Origin: Armigeres subalbatus | Taxonomy: Eukaryota > Arthropoda > Insecta > Diptera > Culicidae | Direction: 5' to 3' | Assembly (NCBI RefSeq): GCF_024139115.2 | Contig: NW_026942657.1 | Location: 62,001-126,000, forward strand | DNA: 64,000 nt | Shown: one piece after another, positions 55,260-64,000 of the stretch | Layout: each line of letters starts with the position of its first letter | How positions within the stretch are numbered: position 1 is the stretch's first letter | Notes under the pieces: model-generated | Database searches by the model: none | What the model was told of the DNA's origin: nothing | The model's input: the letters and a program-made list of their open reading frames with translations, nothing else | Translations under genes and position numbers: made by a program

Positions 55260-56385
55260 TAAGGGCCGATTTCTTCACCAGCCCTGCTTAGCGTCATAAA
55301 CCTGGTCTATCGTAAGCTTTGCTTATATTTAAACGTCACTTTTAAGCCGAGCCTAAAATTTTGATTTCTTCACGCGCGCTTAATGGTTGGAGGCGGTCGC
55401 TTAACGTAAGTTGCGTTTAACTAATTTTCCAATATCTTTCCATTACTTTCCAATTGAAACGTCAATCTCAGCCTTTTGTTTTGTTGTTGTTGGTGCATTC
55501 AATCTTGCGTTGAAATTTTAAAAGTGAAAAAATGGCAGCGAATTCTGAACAGAAAAAGCGAATCCGTTCGGCAAATTTTTCAGAAGCGGAGGAAGAACTA
55601 CTGGTACGGCTCGCATTGAGCCGGAAGTACATAATCGAGTGCAAGGCTAGTGACGCACAAAGAAACGAAGATAAATCTAAAGCATGGAACGATATTTTTT
55701 CCGAGTTTAATGCTAACTGCCTTAACACGGTGAGTGAAATAGTTGAATTTTAAAACTTTGTGAGTTGTTGCGGTTTTTTAGGGTACCGTAAATGAAGGCA
55801 TGCAAATCAGTTCAAAAATATTTTTTTAGGTTCGTACTGCAGCGGAAAAAATTCGGAAAAAATATGAGAATATTAAAAAATATGTCCGCCAAAATGCTTT
55901 GAAAGAAAAAATGTCACGTAAGGCCACCGGAGGTGGTAGAGGTCCTGATGAATGGTGTCCAAAATCAGAGGCGATGGCAGAGCTTCGCGATGTGATTTCG
56001 CTGTCTGTAGATGGACTTCCTTCCTTGTGCGATGACGATGACGACGGTCGAGACGAAGCTCTAAATGTGGACGCTGATAAGCACATTGAAAACATACTGG
56101 TGCCCGAAGTGAATACGAGCGATGCATTTGTGGTGGAATATTTGGAAGACGAGCATATCAGTGGAGAACAGGAAGCCGTATCTCACGAATCCCCTGAGAA
56201 GTCGCTCGTTATTCCATCTGGTGATGACCAAGGCGCAATCCCCGGACCGAGCCAAATTTTGAATGGACGAGAAAAGTGGGAAAACTACAGCCCTGCGATG
56301 TTGAGAAAGCCCACGAGCGAAGCATTAAAAACACGCAAGAAGCGTCAAGCCTCACGACAGGTGACGACGGTTGAGTCGGAACTTA

Positions 56386-56437
56386 TTATTAAAATCTTTA
56401 TTAAAGAGGTTTTTAGCCCAAGGCTAGTTCACCTCCG
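56386..56437 (-). mobile_element. Short retro-insert with 13-bp target duplication
   Basis: GAGTCGGAACTTA is duplicated at 56373-56385 and 56438-56450. On the minus strand the insert reads CGGAGGTGAACTAGCCTTGG and ends in a TTAATAAAG-type tail. This fits a severely 5'-truncated LINE or SINE insertion by target-primed reverse transcription. Confidence 0.8.
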
Positions 56438-56516
56438 GAGTCGGAACTTAAAAAGAAGTTGTTGGAGCGTGACCAGGAGATGATGGAAGAGCTCCATCGT
56501 CTCGAAGTTCAGAGAA

Positions 56517-57238
56517 AAAACCCAGATTAATCCACCTAGCGGTGATGGCGCCTTTCTCGCGCAAAAGGTAATAAATGTAGCCTTTACGCTTACACCTCGA
56601 TGATGTACAAGAAAGGCAAAACAGTTACACCGTCTAATGTTATGATAGAAAATTTACACTAGTAGACGACAGATGGCGCTGCCAAAAGTTTCTCGAATTT
56701 CCTATGTTCGAATTTTGACTTTCGGACAATTTCATAGTACTATGAAACTGAACGAAGAGCATACTTAAGCCTAAATGCGTTCAACACGAGCATCTTTATA
56801 GTACGATGAAACTCTTAATGGGAAGCCACGGATAAAATATTCATAGATGCAAGGCATTTTTCATAACACATTATTGTTCTATCTGACTATGTCTCATCAC
56901 TATTTTAATATTATCTATTTTTTGCAATTTGCAATTATTATGAAATTCAATAGTGATCAACAGCGTTTTAGTCTCTGTCGGATGCAACTTGTTGCAAGAA
57001 AATCGGTTAAGAGTTTTTATGTGAAAATTTGGCTAATGTTTTTTATGGCATTTTGTGCACACACACGCACACACATACACACACACGCACACACGGACAG
57101 ACAGACATTTGTTCAGCTCATCGAGCTGAGTCGAATGGTATATAATACTATGGGTCTCCGGGACTTCTATCAAAAGTTCGATTTTGGAGTGAAATGATAG
57201 CCTTTCGGTACAACTTAGTTGTACGAGAAAGGCAAAAA
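56517..57238. mobile_element. Interspersed element with CCTTTCTCG ends, copy 2
   Basis: Begins CCCAGATTAATCCACCTAGC and ends TGTACGAGAAAGGC in A-runs, as copy 1 at 39130-39526. It is longer and includes a CA/CG microsatellite (57057-57095). At 56560-56640 it seems to hold a second right-end-like motif (GTACAAGAAAGGC), so it may itself be composite. Confidence 0.75.
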
Positions 57239-57415
57239 GTAGAGCTTGAAACGGCGCATATTGGATTCAAGACCAACAAAATGAAACTTCAAACACAGCA
57301 GCTGCGTTACCAGCATATGCGGGAAGAACATGCTGTGCGTATGAAGCTTCTGGGAGTCACAAATTATCAGAACCCAGGAAACCAGAATAATAGTTCTGGA
57401 TCAGAGAATGACTAA

Positions 57416-59131
57416 AACTATTATATGTATATTATTCCACATGTTGAATATATAAATGAAGTTAAAGAGTTACAATAGATTATTATTCTGAAATTCACTG
57501 TATTTTACTGCATTTTTATGATTTGTTCACTTTACTTCTGAATAGCAAAAAAACTGATGAAATTTTCGAGCATCAGATGCTTCAGGGCATCATTTTTCTT
57601 CTTCAATGACTCTACAATCCCACTGGAACTTAAGCAGCTTCTCAACTTTATGTTCTAAAAGTAATTTTACATTAATTGAAACCGTTTCTATGCCGCCATT
57701 GCATAAGTAAAGTATATATCTTGTGCGGCAGATATAATGGGTACACTATGCCCAGGGAGACGAGAATGTTACACACTCGCCTTTTTTGTTTCCTAGGGAT
57801 ATTGCCTTTCTCTCAATAAGCTAATACATCAACCTTTATGGTTTGAACCATTATTTTCTTAATAACTTTTGAACATAATGATCACTTGTATGGAAATTTG
57901 GTAGTCATCAACCGAGTCATCAACTGGGAAAGCTGTCGAATGTCGAAGAAAATCGGTTTAGAGGTAGCCTCACACCTCGGGAATTTGGTTCGCGGATTTT
58001 TTCCCCATGCATTTTTGCATATGCGATGTTTTTGGAAATTGGACACGGAAAATCAAAATCCCGGCCCCATTTAAAATACACGGGGCTCAAAATCCGCTGG
58101 AAAATTTTCCCGAGGTGTGAGGCAGCCTTAGGGTTGAAAAATTGGTTTTGAATGGCTTCAATGATTTTCTACAAATGGCCGGGGTTCTGCCAAAACGCAC
58201 CAAGCGCCTTCAAAAAATTACCTACTATTCAGTCCATGCTTTCGTTTTGCAGATTTCATTAATCTCATTAGGATATCCTTCAACAAATGTATGTATGAAT
58301 GAATCACCCATATTGAGAGTGTTAACAGCGGCACACTTTAAGTTAACTTTTTGAAATCAGTATTTATCGAAAAAGTATTTTTGTTAAGCGTAGTAGCAGA
58401 TACCTTCCTACATAACTGGTACCAAATATTTTTCTCGAAAAAGTTCCCACTTTTGAGAAAATCCGCGTTAAATGTCTTTCGCCGTACAATTTTTTGGCGG
58501 TTAACTAATGCTGGCTATTTACGCATATACGATAGCGCCTGGATGCTGGCAGCGGCGGATAGGAAACCAGCCACTGCTAATAATTCATTGATATGAAATG
58601 ATTTCCGTTTTACTTTTATCAACAAAATATCACAAAATTTGTGTTATTTAATAACAAATAAGGTTTTGACGAGTAGGTACCTAATTCACGCGCTACCTGC
58701 ACTAACGGGAAAGGGAAAATCATGTGTTTTCAAAACGTGTCATGCAACTGCTCTCCACGATTTCTGACGGATAAATTCTGATAATTATGTAAATGCCGGT
58801 AGAACTCATTGACCAGGGCCACTCCCGAAACCCCGAAATTCGTTATTTTGTAAGGTGATGATTTTCTATTAATGACGAGAAATAAGTCTAGTCAAATGGC
58901 CAGTGAAGATTCATTAGAAGTTTATTCGTACCATGCAAAAAGAGTTATCGTACGACACATTTAAGACTAACTCGGAACCGACAATTCATAAAACACGTTA
59001 GCGATGTTATCGTTGAGGTTATCGTATACTCTACTGATGAAATTTAGGAAGTGTACATAAATTTTGTTTTACTGTAGCTCTTGGCCTTTTTATTTAAAGC
59101 AACTGAGGAACTTAGGTATGTCATAATGGGT
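57416..59131. other. Spacer between the two Harbinger genes
   Basis: Contains the MITE at 57962-58131; the rest shows no coding domain. Confidence 0.5.
57962..58131. mobile_element. MITE with GCCTCACACCTCGGGAA ends
   Basis: GTAGCCTCACACCTCGGGAA on the left and, on minus at the right, GCTGCCTCACACCTCGGGAA. About 170 bp with further inverted similarity (GCGGATTTT). A diverged relative is at 63740-64000. Confidence 0.78.
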
Positions 59132-60312
59132 TTAAAGTTGAGAAAAATATTGTCGAACTAAGTGTTCACGAACACAACCTGTTGCGCTTCTCTCCATGTT
59201 TGGGCAATCCGGAACAATAGCCGCGGTCAACATTTCCTCAAAACCTTCGATTTCTTCAGGTGGTTCAGATTCCTTCGCATCAATTGCTATGTTATGCAAT
59301 ACCGCACAAGCTACAATAATTAGTTGAACTGTAGATATTCTAACTCGCATACCCAAAGATAAAACTGGAAATCTACGCTTCAGCACGCCATATGACCGTT
59401 CCACGACATTTCGGGTACGAATTTGACTTTCGTTGTACAGAGCTTCAGTTGGCGATTCACATCGAAGGAAAGGTGTGGCCAAGTATTTGGTGTTACGATA
59501 TCCGGAATCACCGACAAGTATGAAATGTCCATAATCACCTCGTTCAAGTTGCATTTTGAAAGTTGAGTTATTAAAAATGTGCTGGTCGTGCGATGCTCCT
59601 GGCCATCTTGCAACTATATTCAAAACTTTTAGATTTGCTGAACTCACTGTTTGTACATTTAGTGAGAACCATGATTTGCGATTTCGATAATTCTCAGCAT
59701 GATCACCTCCGGGTGATTGTATCTTGACATGTGTACAATCAATCGCACCAATAGTTCGAGGAAATTTAGCAATGCTGGAAAAAATCGCGACTTGCAGCGA
59801 GTAATTGACTTTGGGTGCTTGGCATCTGAATGAAGCGCTGACGTTGTTCAGCTAATGCCAACGAAACACGCCGAATAATGCGGCAAACGGACGAAACACA
59901 TACTCCAGCAAAATCGGCAATAGCTATCTGCATAGATCCCAGTGCATAAAACCGAAGTGTTATCAATAGTTGCACCATCGGGTGAATGTGCCGTGATCTA
60001 TATGTTAGAAATTCAATCAGATTAAATTAAATATTATGAAATCTGTGGTCATATAACACGGAAACTCACCTTGTTTCATCAACTTCTAAGCTAGGACGAA
60101 TTATTTCCAAGACCATTGCGACGGTACTTTTTTGAAGGCGGAATCTCATAAAAAAAATCCTGATCATCCCAGGTATCAATACTTATACGAGTGCGCATTT
60201 TATACTGACGACGTGCTAATTGTAAGCCAATAATATCCTCCTCATCTTCACTATCACTTTCGAAATATCTCCAACGAGGGCGATCCCAAATGTGCTGGCG
60301 TCGTGAGTTCAT
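59132..60312 (-). pseudogene. Harbinger (HARBI1-like) DDE transposase with two frameshifts
   Basis: Catalyses cut-and-paste movement of the element. Minus strand: the start MNSRRQHIWDRPRWRYFESD at 60312 is followed by a helix-turn-helix-like part, intron about 60070-59996 (GTGAGT..TATAG), SRHIHPMVQLLITLRFYALG, then the DDE_Tnp_4 domain. Catalytic residues are visible: D in TIGAIDCTHV, D in VGDSGY, E in NVVERSYGVLKRRFP. The C-terminus ends LVRQYFSQL. Breaks: a run of eight T (60151-60158 on plus as A8) shifts the frame after DDQDFF, so MRFRLQKSTV follows in another frame; and one extra C near 59776 shifts it between RDFF and SIAKFP. Otherwise the protein is complete, so inactivation looks recent. 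Confidence 0.88.
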
Positions 60313-60519
60313 TTTTAAATTTGTACTTTTTGATACCTTCCAGAATTTTTAAAATATAATTGTCAAATTCTACAATCTTCTGCGCTTAGCGCTCTTAAGC
60401 GATGTCAAACCATCGTTTAAATTGAACCTCGCTTATCTTAAACGTGACGTTTGATAAGCCACGTTTAGTAGTTGAGTGAGGGTGAAGAAATCGAAAAAAT
60501 ACTAAACCAAGTTTAAAAA

Positions 60520-62545
60520 CCCGGATAAAAAATATGATTAAAATATCATAAATTTTACTGTTACATCACCAATTAAAACATAGTAATTACCATTGAATGT
60601 AATGAAATTTTAACAACTAAATCACATCAGAGACAATGGTTTTCCACGATAAAGTGAATGGTAAATGGGACTTTTACAATAAAAAAGGGGGGTTGTTATG
60701 TATCTTTACAATAAAAAAATCGAAAAAATTTCATACAAATTTCAGAGCAAAACAATTGATTTAACGGTTCTTTAATGGGATGATTTCGAAGGCCAAAACA
60801 ATAGAAAACAATGTGTTTCAAATGTTTTTCTCGTATTTTTTCTATTGTTTTACATTAAAAGTACAATGGGATTTTAAATACATTTTACTTCAATCTCGAC
60901 TTCAATATTACAATAAAAATTCAATTCAATTTAATGTTGTTCAATTTGTTTTAATGGTACTACATATTTTATTTAGCTTTAATTAAGTTTAAACTTTATT
61001 TGTAATCAGTCAATTTAAATTTCGTTAATAGGTATATATATTTAAAATAAGTCTACTTCAATTTTAATTAAGTTCAATTTAACTTTAATTTAATTTCAAT
61101 TTAATGTAAGTTAAATTAATTTGAAATTTAGTTTCAATTTATTTTTAATACAATTTGATTTTAGTTTCAAAATTATTTCAATTTGATTTTAGTTCATTTT
61201 TTTTTTTAATTTAAATTTGAATTATTAGTGGTATTGTTCAGTGCGTTTACTGCTATTCAGACCGGGATGCATAAACGTAGATTTCAGTCGCCCACGATGC
61301 AACCGGCTATACTCAATGAAGACGCTGTAACTGATGCTGCTCGCATTTGTTTTTCTGTGGAAGACGGAAATTATAAAATCATGTCAGGTTTCTTACAAAA
61401 AGTATAAGCCACAAAGAAAAAGAAAAGTTACCTGTTTATCTTTTTATTGTATCCCGTTGGTGATATAGCTCGATGATAGTCGCCGAACGATATTGAATCA
61501 TCAGTGATGGTGGCAAGCTGCATTGTTTTAGCATTAACTCAATTTCTGAAAAGGAACAAGGATACATGCTAACAAAAATTTTGCGAACTGCTTCGGCGGA
61601 GTAAATCAAGGGACCCCTTCCTAAGGGTCTTTCACGTGAAAAAATTAATGTTATTAAATAAGATTTCTAATACTTTTTTGTGCTTAATGATATGTATAAG
61701 AAAAAACTTATACATTGCACTAGGCACATACATTCCAAACTTATACTTTTCATTAACTTATGAATTTTTTAGCTTTTTGGTATGGGATCATTCATTAGAT
61801 GACATAATGAAGTGTATTGATATTTTCGTTGTTGTTACTTATGAGGTTTTAATTTATAAGTTTTTTTCTTTACGTGTTGAAAGATTTCTCCCACATCAAA
61901 ATGGTCCGGTATCATGATAATAACAATATAAATACTCACCACGGTACAGCGGCCAATGATCCGCCGTCGCTTGCTCGCAGAATCAGTATTTAAATAAATA
62001 AAAGGAACACTTCGTTTACTTCGTCTTTCCACTAATCACAAACAAAATTCTCCAAGTAAAATTAAAAGTGAAAGATTTTTTCCTTTGAATTTTTCAAATT
62101 TAAATTGATCAGAACATGAATATTTCAAGACCTGCAATTAAAATATATATTTGAAAGTCGGTAGAACGTTTTTTCATGTAATAATGAAAGTTATTGTTAT
62201 TTTATTGTTTTCAATTGTTATTTCATCAACATAATGGATCAATGAAATATTCTAAAATTTTATTTTTATTTCCTTAAAATGGATTATCTGATCACCGAGA
62301 TGGAATACCTTTATAGTTTGTTTAATTTTTGGATGAGCAATATAAAACATAAGCGAACAACCAAAATATTATAGAATGTATCGGTCACATTTAAATGTAT
62401 TGTACTTTTAAAGTAAGTACAATACAAGATTTTTACAACCGTTGAAAATCTACAATAAAAGTACAATTGATTGTATTATTTACCACATAACCAATTGTAT
62501 TCCAATGGAACATACCATACAAGGTACTGTAAATTTTTATCCGGG
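60520..62545. mobile_element. Nested 2.0-kb element with CCCGGATAAAAA ends
   Basis: CCCGGATAAAAAATATG and, inverted, CCCGGATAAAAATTTACAG bound an AT-rich segment inside the right end of the Harbinger element. TTTACAATAAAA-type motifs occur near both ends. GTTTAAA occurs just outside each end (a possible 7-bp duplication, offset by 2-4 bp). No coding gene is seen. Superfamily unknown. Confidence 0.7.
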
Positions 62546-62599
62546 AATTGTTTAAACCTCGTTTAATTTATAAGTGCAGGTGAAGAAATTGGCCCTAAA

Positions 62600-62902
62600 T
62601 CAAACAAATCGGCTGGATCTGTTGAAAATTTACCCCAGCTGCCACACATCACCGCAGGTTGTCGTAGTCCCCAGCGGGTCTCGTTTGAAATAGAGTATTA
62701 GCCGAAATATTCACACAATCTTACACACCATCCATCGTTGCTCTTATAAGTATTGTAATCTTCCCGGAAAAGCTGTTCTCATCCATAATTTTCCATAGCT
62801 CTATTTGGGCTAAACTATGATACCACACCTTGAAATTGTGTGTGGGTGTGTAGGGACGGTATTTTTGAAGGATTTGCTGTACAGCAAAGAGCTGGTCCGC
62901 TG
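62600..62902 (-). pseudogene. RTE LINE RT fragment
   Basis: Matches 10960-11330 (minus strand) with gaps: GTTCTCATCCATAATTTTCC, CACACCATCCATCGTTGCTC. Covers part of the RT palm. Breaks off at 62902 at a hAT-like end. Confidence 0.78.
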
Positions 62903-63000
62903 TAGGCTGACCATACGTACCGTATTTTACGGGACAGTCCCGTTTTTTCGACCTTATTGTGCCGTCCCGTCGTTATCAAAAAAATCCTAAATTCTCCCAA
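62903..63000 (+). mobile_element. hAT-like terminus, element runs rightwards
   Basis: TAGGCTGACCATACGTACCG and GGGACAGTCCCG resemble a widespread hAT end (TAGGGTGACCATAC) and the terminus at 44958. The other end was not found within the window. Confidence 0.5.
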
Positions 63001-63738
63001 AGAGCTTCAAAATATTATTCGAACAAATTCATTTTTTTAGACAAAGACATAGAAATTGATTTTTTGTGTCTTTATTAGAGAGATTTGCAGCCCCCGCCGG
63101 GTCATCTCTCAACGAAGAAAGTGAACGAAACCCATAAAAAAAGTGTGAGATGTTATGTTATTAGTGTTGCTTTTAAAAGAATGCTATCTATGCCGTTTTA
63201 CATTTTCCATTGACAGTTTAATTAATAGTTTTAATAGTTTTTAACAGTTAATGACAACAGGTGCATCTACGGGAGATTTTTTTATACAGTTTAATTTGAA
63301 TGATTTTTTTCTGCCTTAAATTAAAATTAGGTTAATTTCATTAGTGGATTGAACGAAATTAGTAACTTGTATTTCCTGTATCAAGTATTTCAAGTATTTC
63401 CTGAAAATCAAGTCACGCCTTACCGTCAAAAAAATTAAGCGCAAGGACAGACGATTTTATCTCCAGATTAAGTTCATTTTCGATTATTCTTTTTGAATCT
63501 TCAAAAGTATGTGATTCAACTTTTTTCATGCTTTACCACATATTTTTATTTTTATTTTCGAAACATTAAAACCATTCAAAGTCTTTCTGAAAAATTCTGA
63601 ATATTTTCATCCATTGTAAGAAAAACGACGGCGTGAAACAATAAATTGTAAATAGACTGAACAAAATCGAGTAGGCAGTTACAAACCGAGGGAAAATTTG
63701 GTCAGATTAGAGGCTAGATTTATGGTCCAGACGTACTT
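63001..63738. other. No gene seen
   Basis: AT-rich sequence, possibly interior of the hAT-like element that starts at 62903. Confidence 0.4.
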
Positions 63739-63739
63739 T

Positions 63740-64000
63740 AAGGCTAGTTTACACATCAGGAGCCTGTCTGCAAATTTCGCTCACATGTGTGTGGACGGGA
63801 TTTATGGGATTCCGTATGAAAAATTAGAAATTCGGCCCAATTTAAAATACAATCCGGCGGAAATCTTCGAGAGTCCGAGCTATAAATTGGCCAGGATTTT
63901 TTTTTTCCTTTTTGCGACAAAATGGCACGAGTCCCAATTTTTTTGGGAGCACATGGGAACAAAATCAATGGACAAGATTCCCGAGTTGTGAAGCTACTTT
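63740..64000. mobile_element. Diverged MITE of the CTCGGGAA family
   Basis: The left side reads AAGGCTAGTTTACACATCAG; on minus at the right, AAAGTAGCTTCACAACTCGGG; the interior has CCCAATTTAAAATACAATCC like 58060-58080. It reaches the window edge, so the outer boundary is not certain. Confidence 0.55.

Larger units (their letters stand above)
55532..57415 (+). pseudogene. Harbinger Myb/SANT-like protein gene, interrupted
   Basis: DNA-binding partner of the Harbinger transposase; in this superfamily it helps the transposase enter the nucleus and bind the ends. Exon 1 55532-55729 starts MAANSEQKKRIRSANFSEAE, then GT-AG intron 55730-55829, then exon 2 from 55830. Residues ~14-95 form a Myb/SANT-like domain (SEAEEELLVRLALSRKYIIE, KAWNDIFSEFN, VRTAAEKIRKKYENIKKYVR). 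An acidic middle (DDDDDGRDEA) follows. The frame is then broken by a 65-bp shift at 56386-56450 and by the insert 56517-57238. The C-terminal coiled coil resumes at 57239 (KVELETAHIGFKTNKMKLQT) and stops at 57415. The frames on either side of both inserts agree, so the gene was intact before them. Confidence 0.85.
55263..62595 (+). mobile_element. PIF/Harbinger transposon, 7.3 kb with nested insertions
   Basis: Ends GGGCCGATTTCTTCACC and, inverted, GGGCCAATTTCTTCACC; TAA on both sides (55260-55262 and 62596-62598), the target duplication of this superfamily. It carries the two usual genes, Myb-like on plus and DDE transposase on minus, in tail-to-tail order. The motif TTTCTTCAC recurs once inside each end (55368 and, inverted, 60483), so it may be a transposase-binding motif (inference). 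Without the nested elements it is about 4.4 kb. Both genes are broken, so the copy is not autonomous. Confidence 0.93.

Overview
The window looks like nuclear DNA of a culicine mosquito, most likely Aedes. It is AT-rich. Its coding genes have short GT-AG introns inside a very long, repeat-filled region, and it carries element types typical of Aedes: tRNA-derived SINEs resembling Feilai, RTE-, R1- and LOA-like LINEs, hAT, Harbinger and piggyBac derivatives, and Helitron-like short elements. Species-level assignment is inference.

The only host genes I can support are three paralogous SLC6 sodium-coupled nutrient amino acid transporters (NAT family). Gene A is on the minus strand (4480-6514, five exons seen). 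Genes B (41378-43386) and C (43718-54955) are in tandem on the plus strand. Each has about 12 membrane segments, the SLC6 TM1 signature, and sequons in the second extracellular loop. The exon sums (1785, 1764 and 1752 nt downstream of a phase-0 first junction) are all divisible by 3, which supports the splice models. A short exon at 43718-43813 fits as the first coding exon of gene C, across a 9-kb intron filled with transposons. First exons of A and B were not found. The paralogs share three introns and differ at three other positions. Gene B has WKFPY where the family usually has WRFPY.

The rest is layered mobile DNA. (1) 318-4300: a LINE-leader fragment, then a 2.77-kb transposon with ~620-bp inverted repeats, a 4-bp TSD and a decayed transposase that is itself split by a TA-flanked MITE. 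(2) 8.8-13 kb: RTE LINE remnants on both strands and a LOA-type LINE tail. (3) 13-18 kb: low-complexity arrays whose strand flips, and MITEs. (4) 17-25 kb: SINEs, a perfect palindrome and a piggyBac-like MITE. (5) 25.7-32.8 kb: a hAT inside an R1 LINE, next to a LOA-like LINE. (6) 33-39 kb: two minisatellites (52 bp and 51 bp) and a 98-bp-arm palindrome. (7) 44.9-52.4 kb, gene C intron 1: a hAT sitting in the arm of a foldback element, a tandem MITE pair and a chimeric RTE LINE. (8) 55263-62595: a full Harbinger element with TAA target duplication, carrying a Myb-like gene and a HARBI1-type transposase, both broken, and several nested insertions.

No virus, toxin, CRISPR or bacterial-type system was seen. 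The less ordinary material is the long-TIR transposon, the record of nested insertions, the minisatellites and the transporter cluster.
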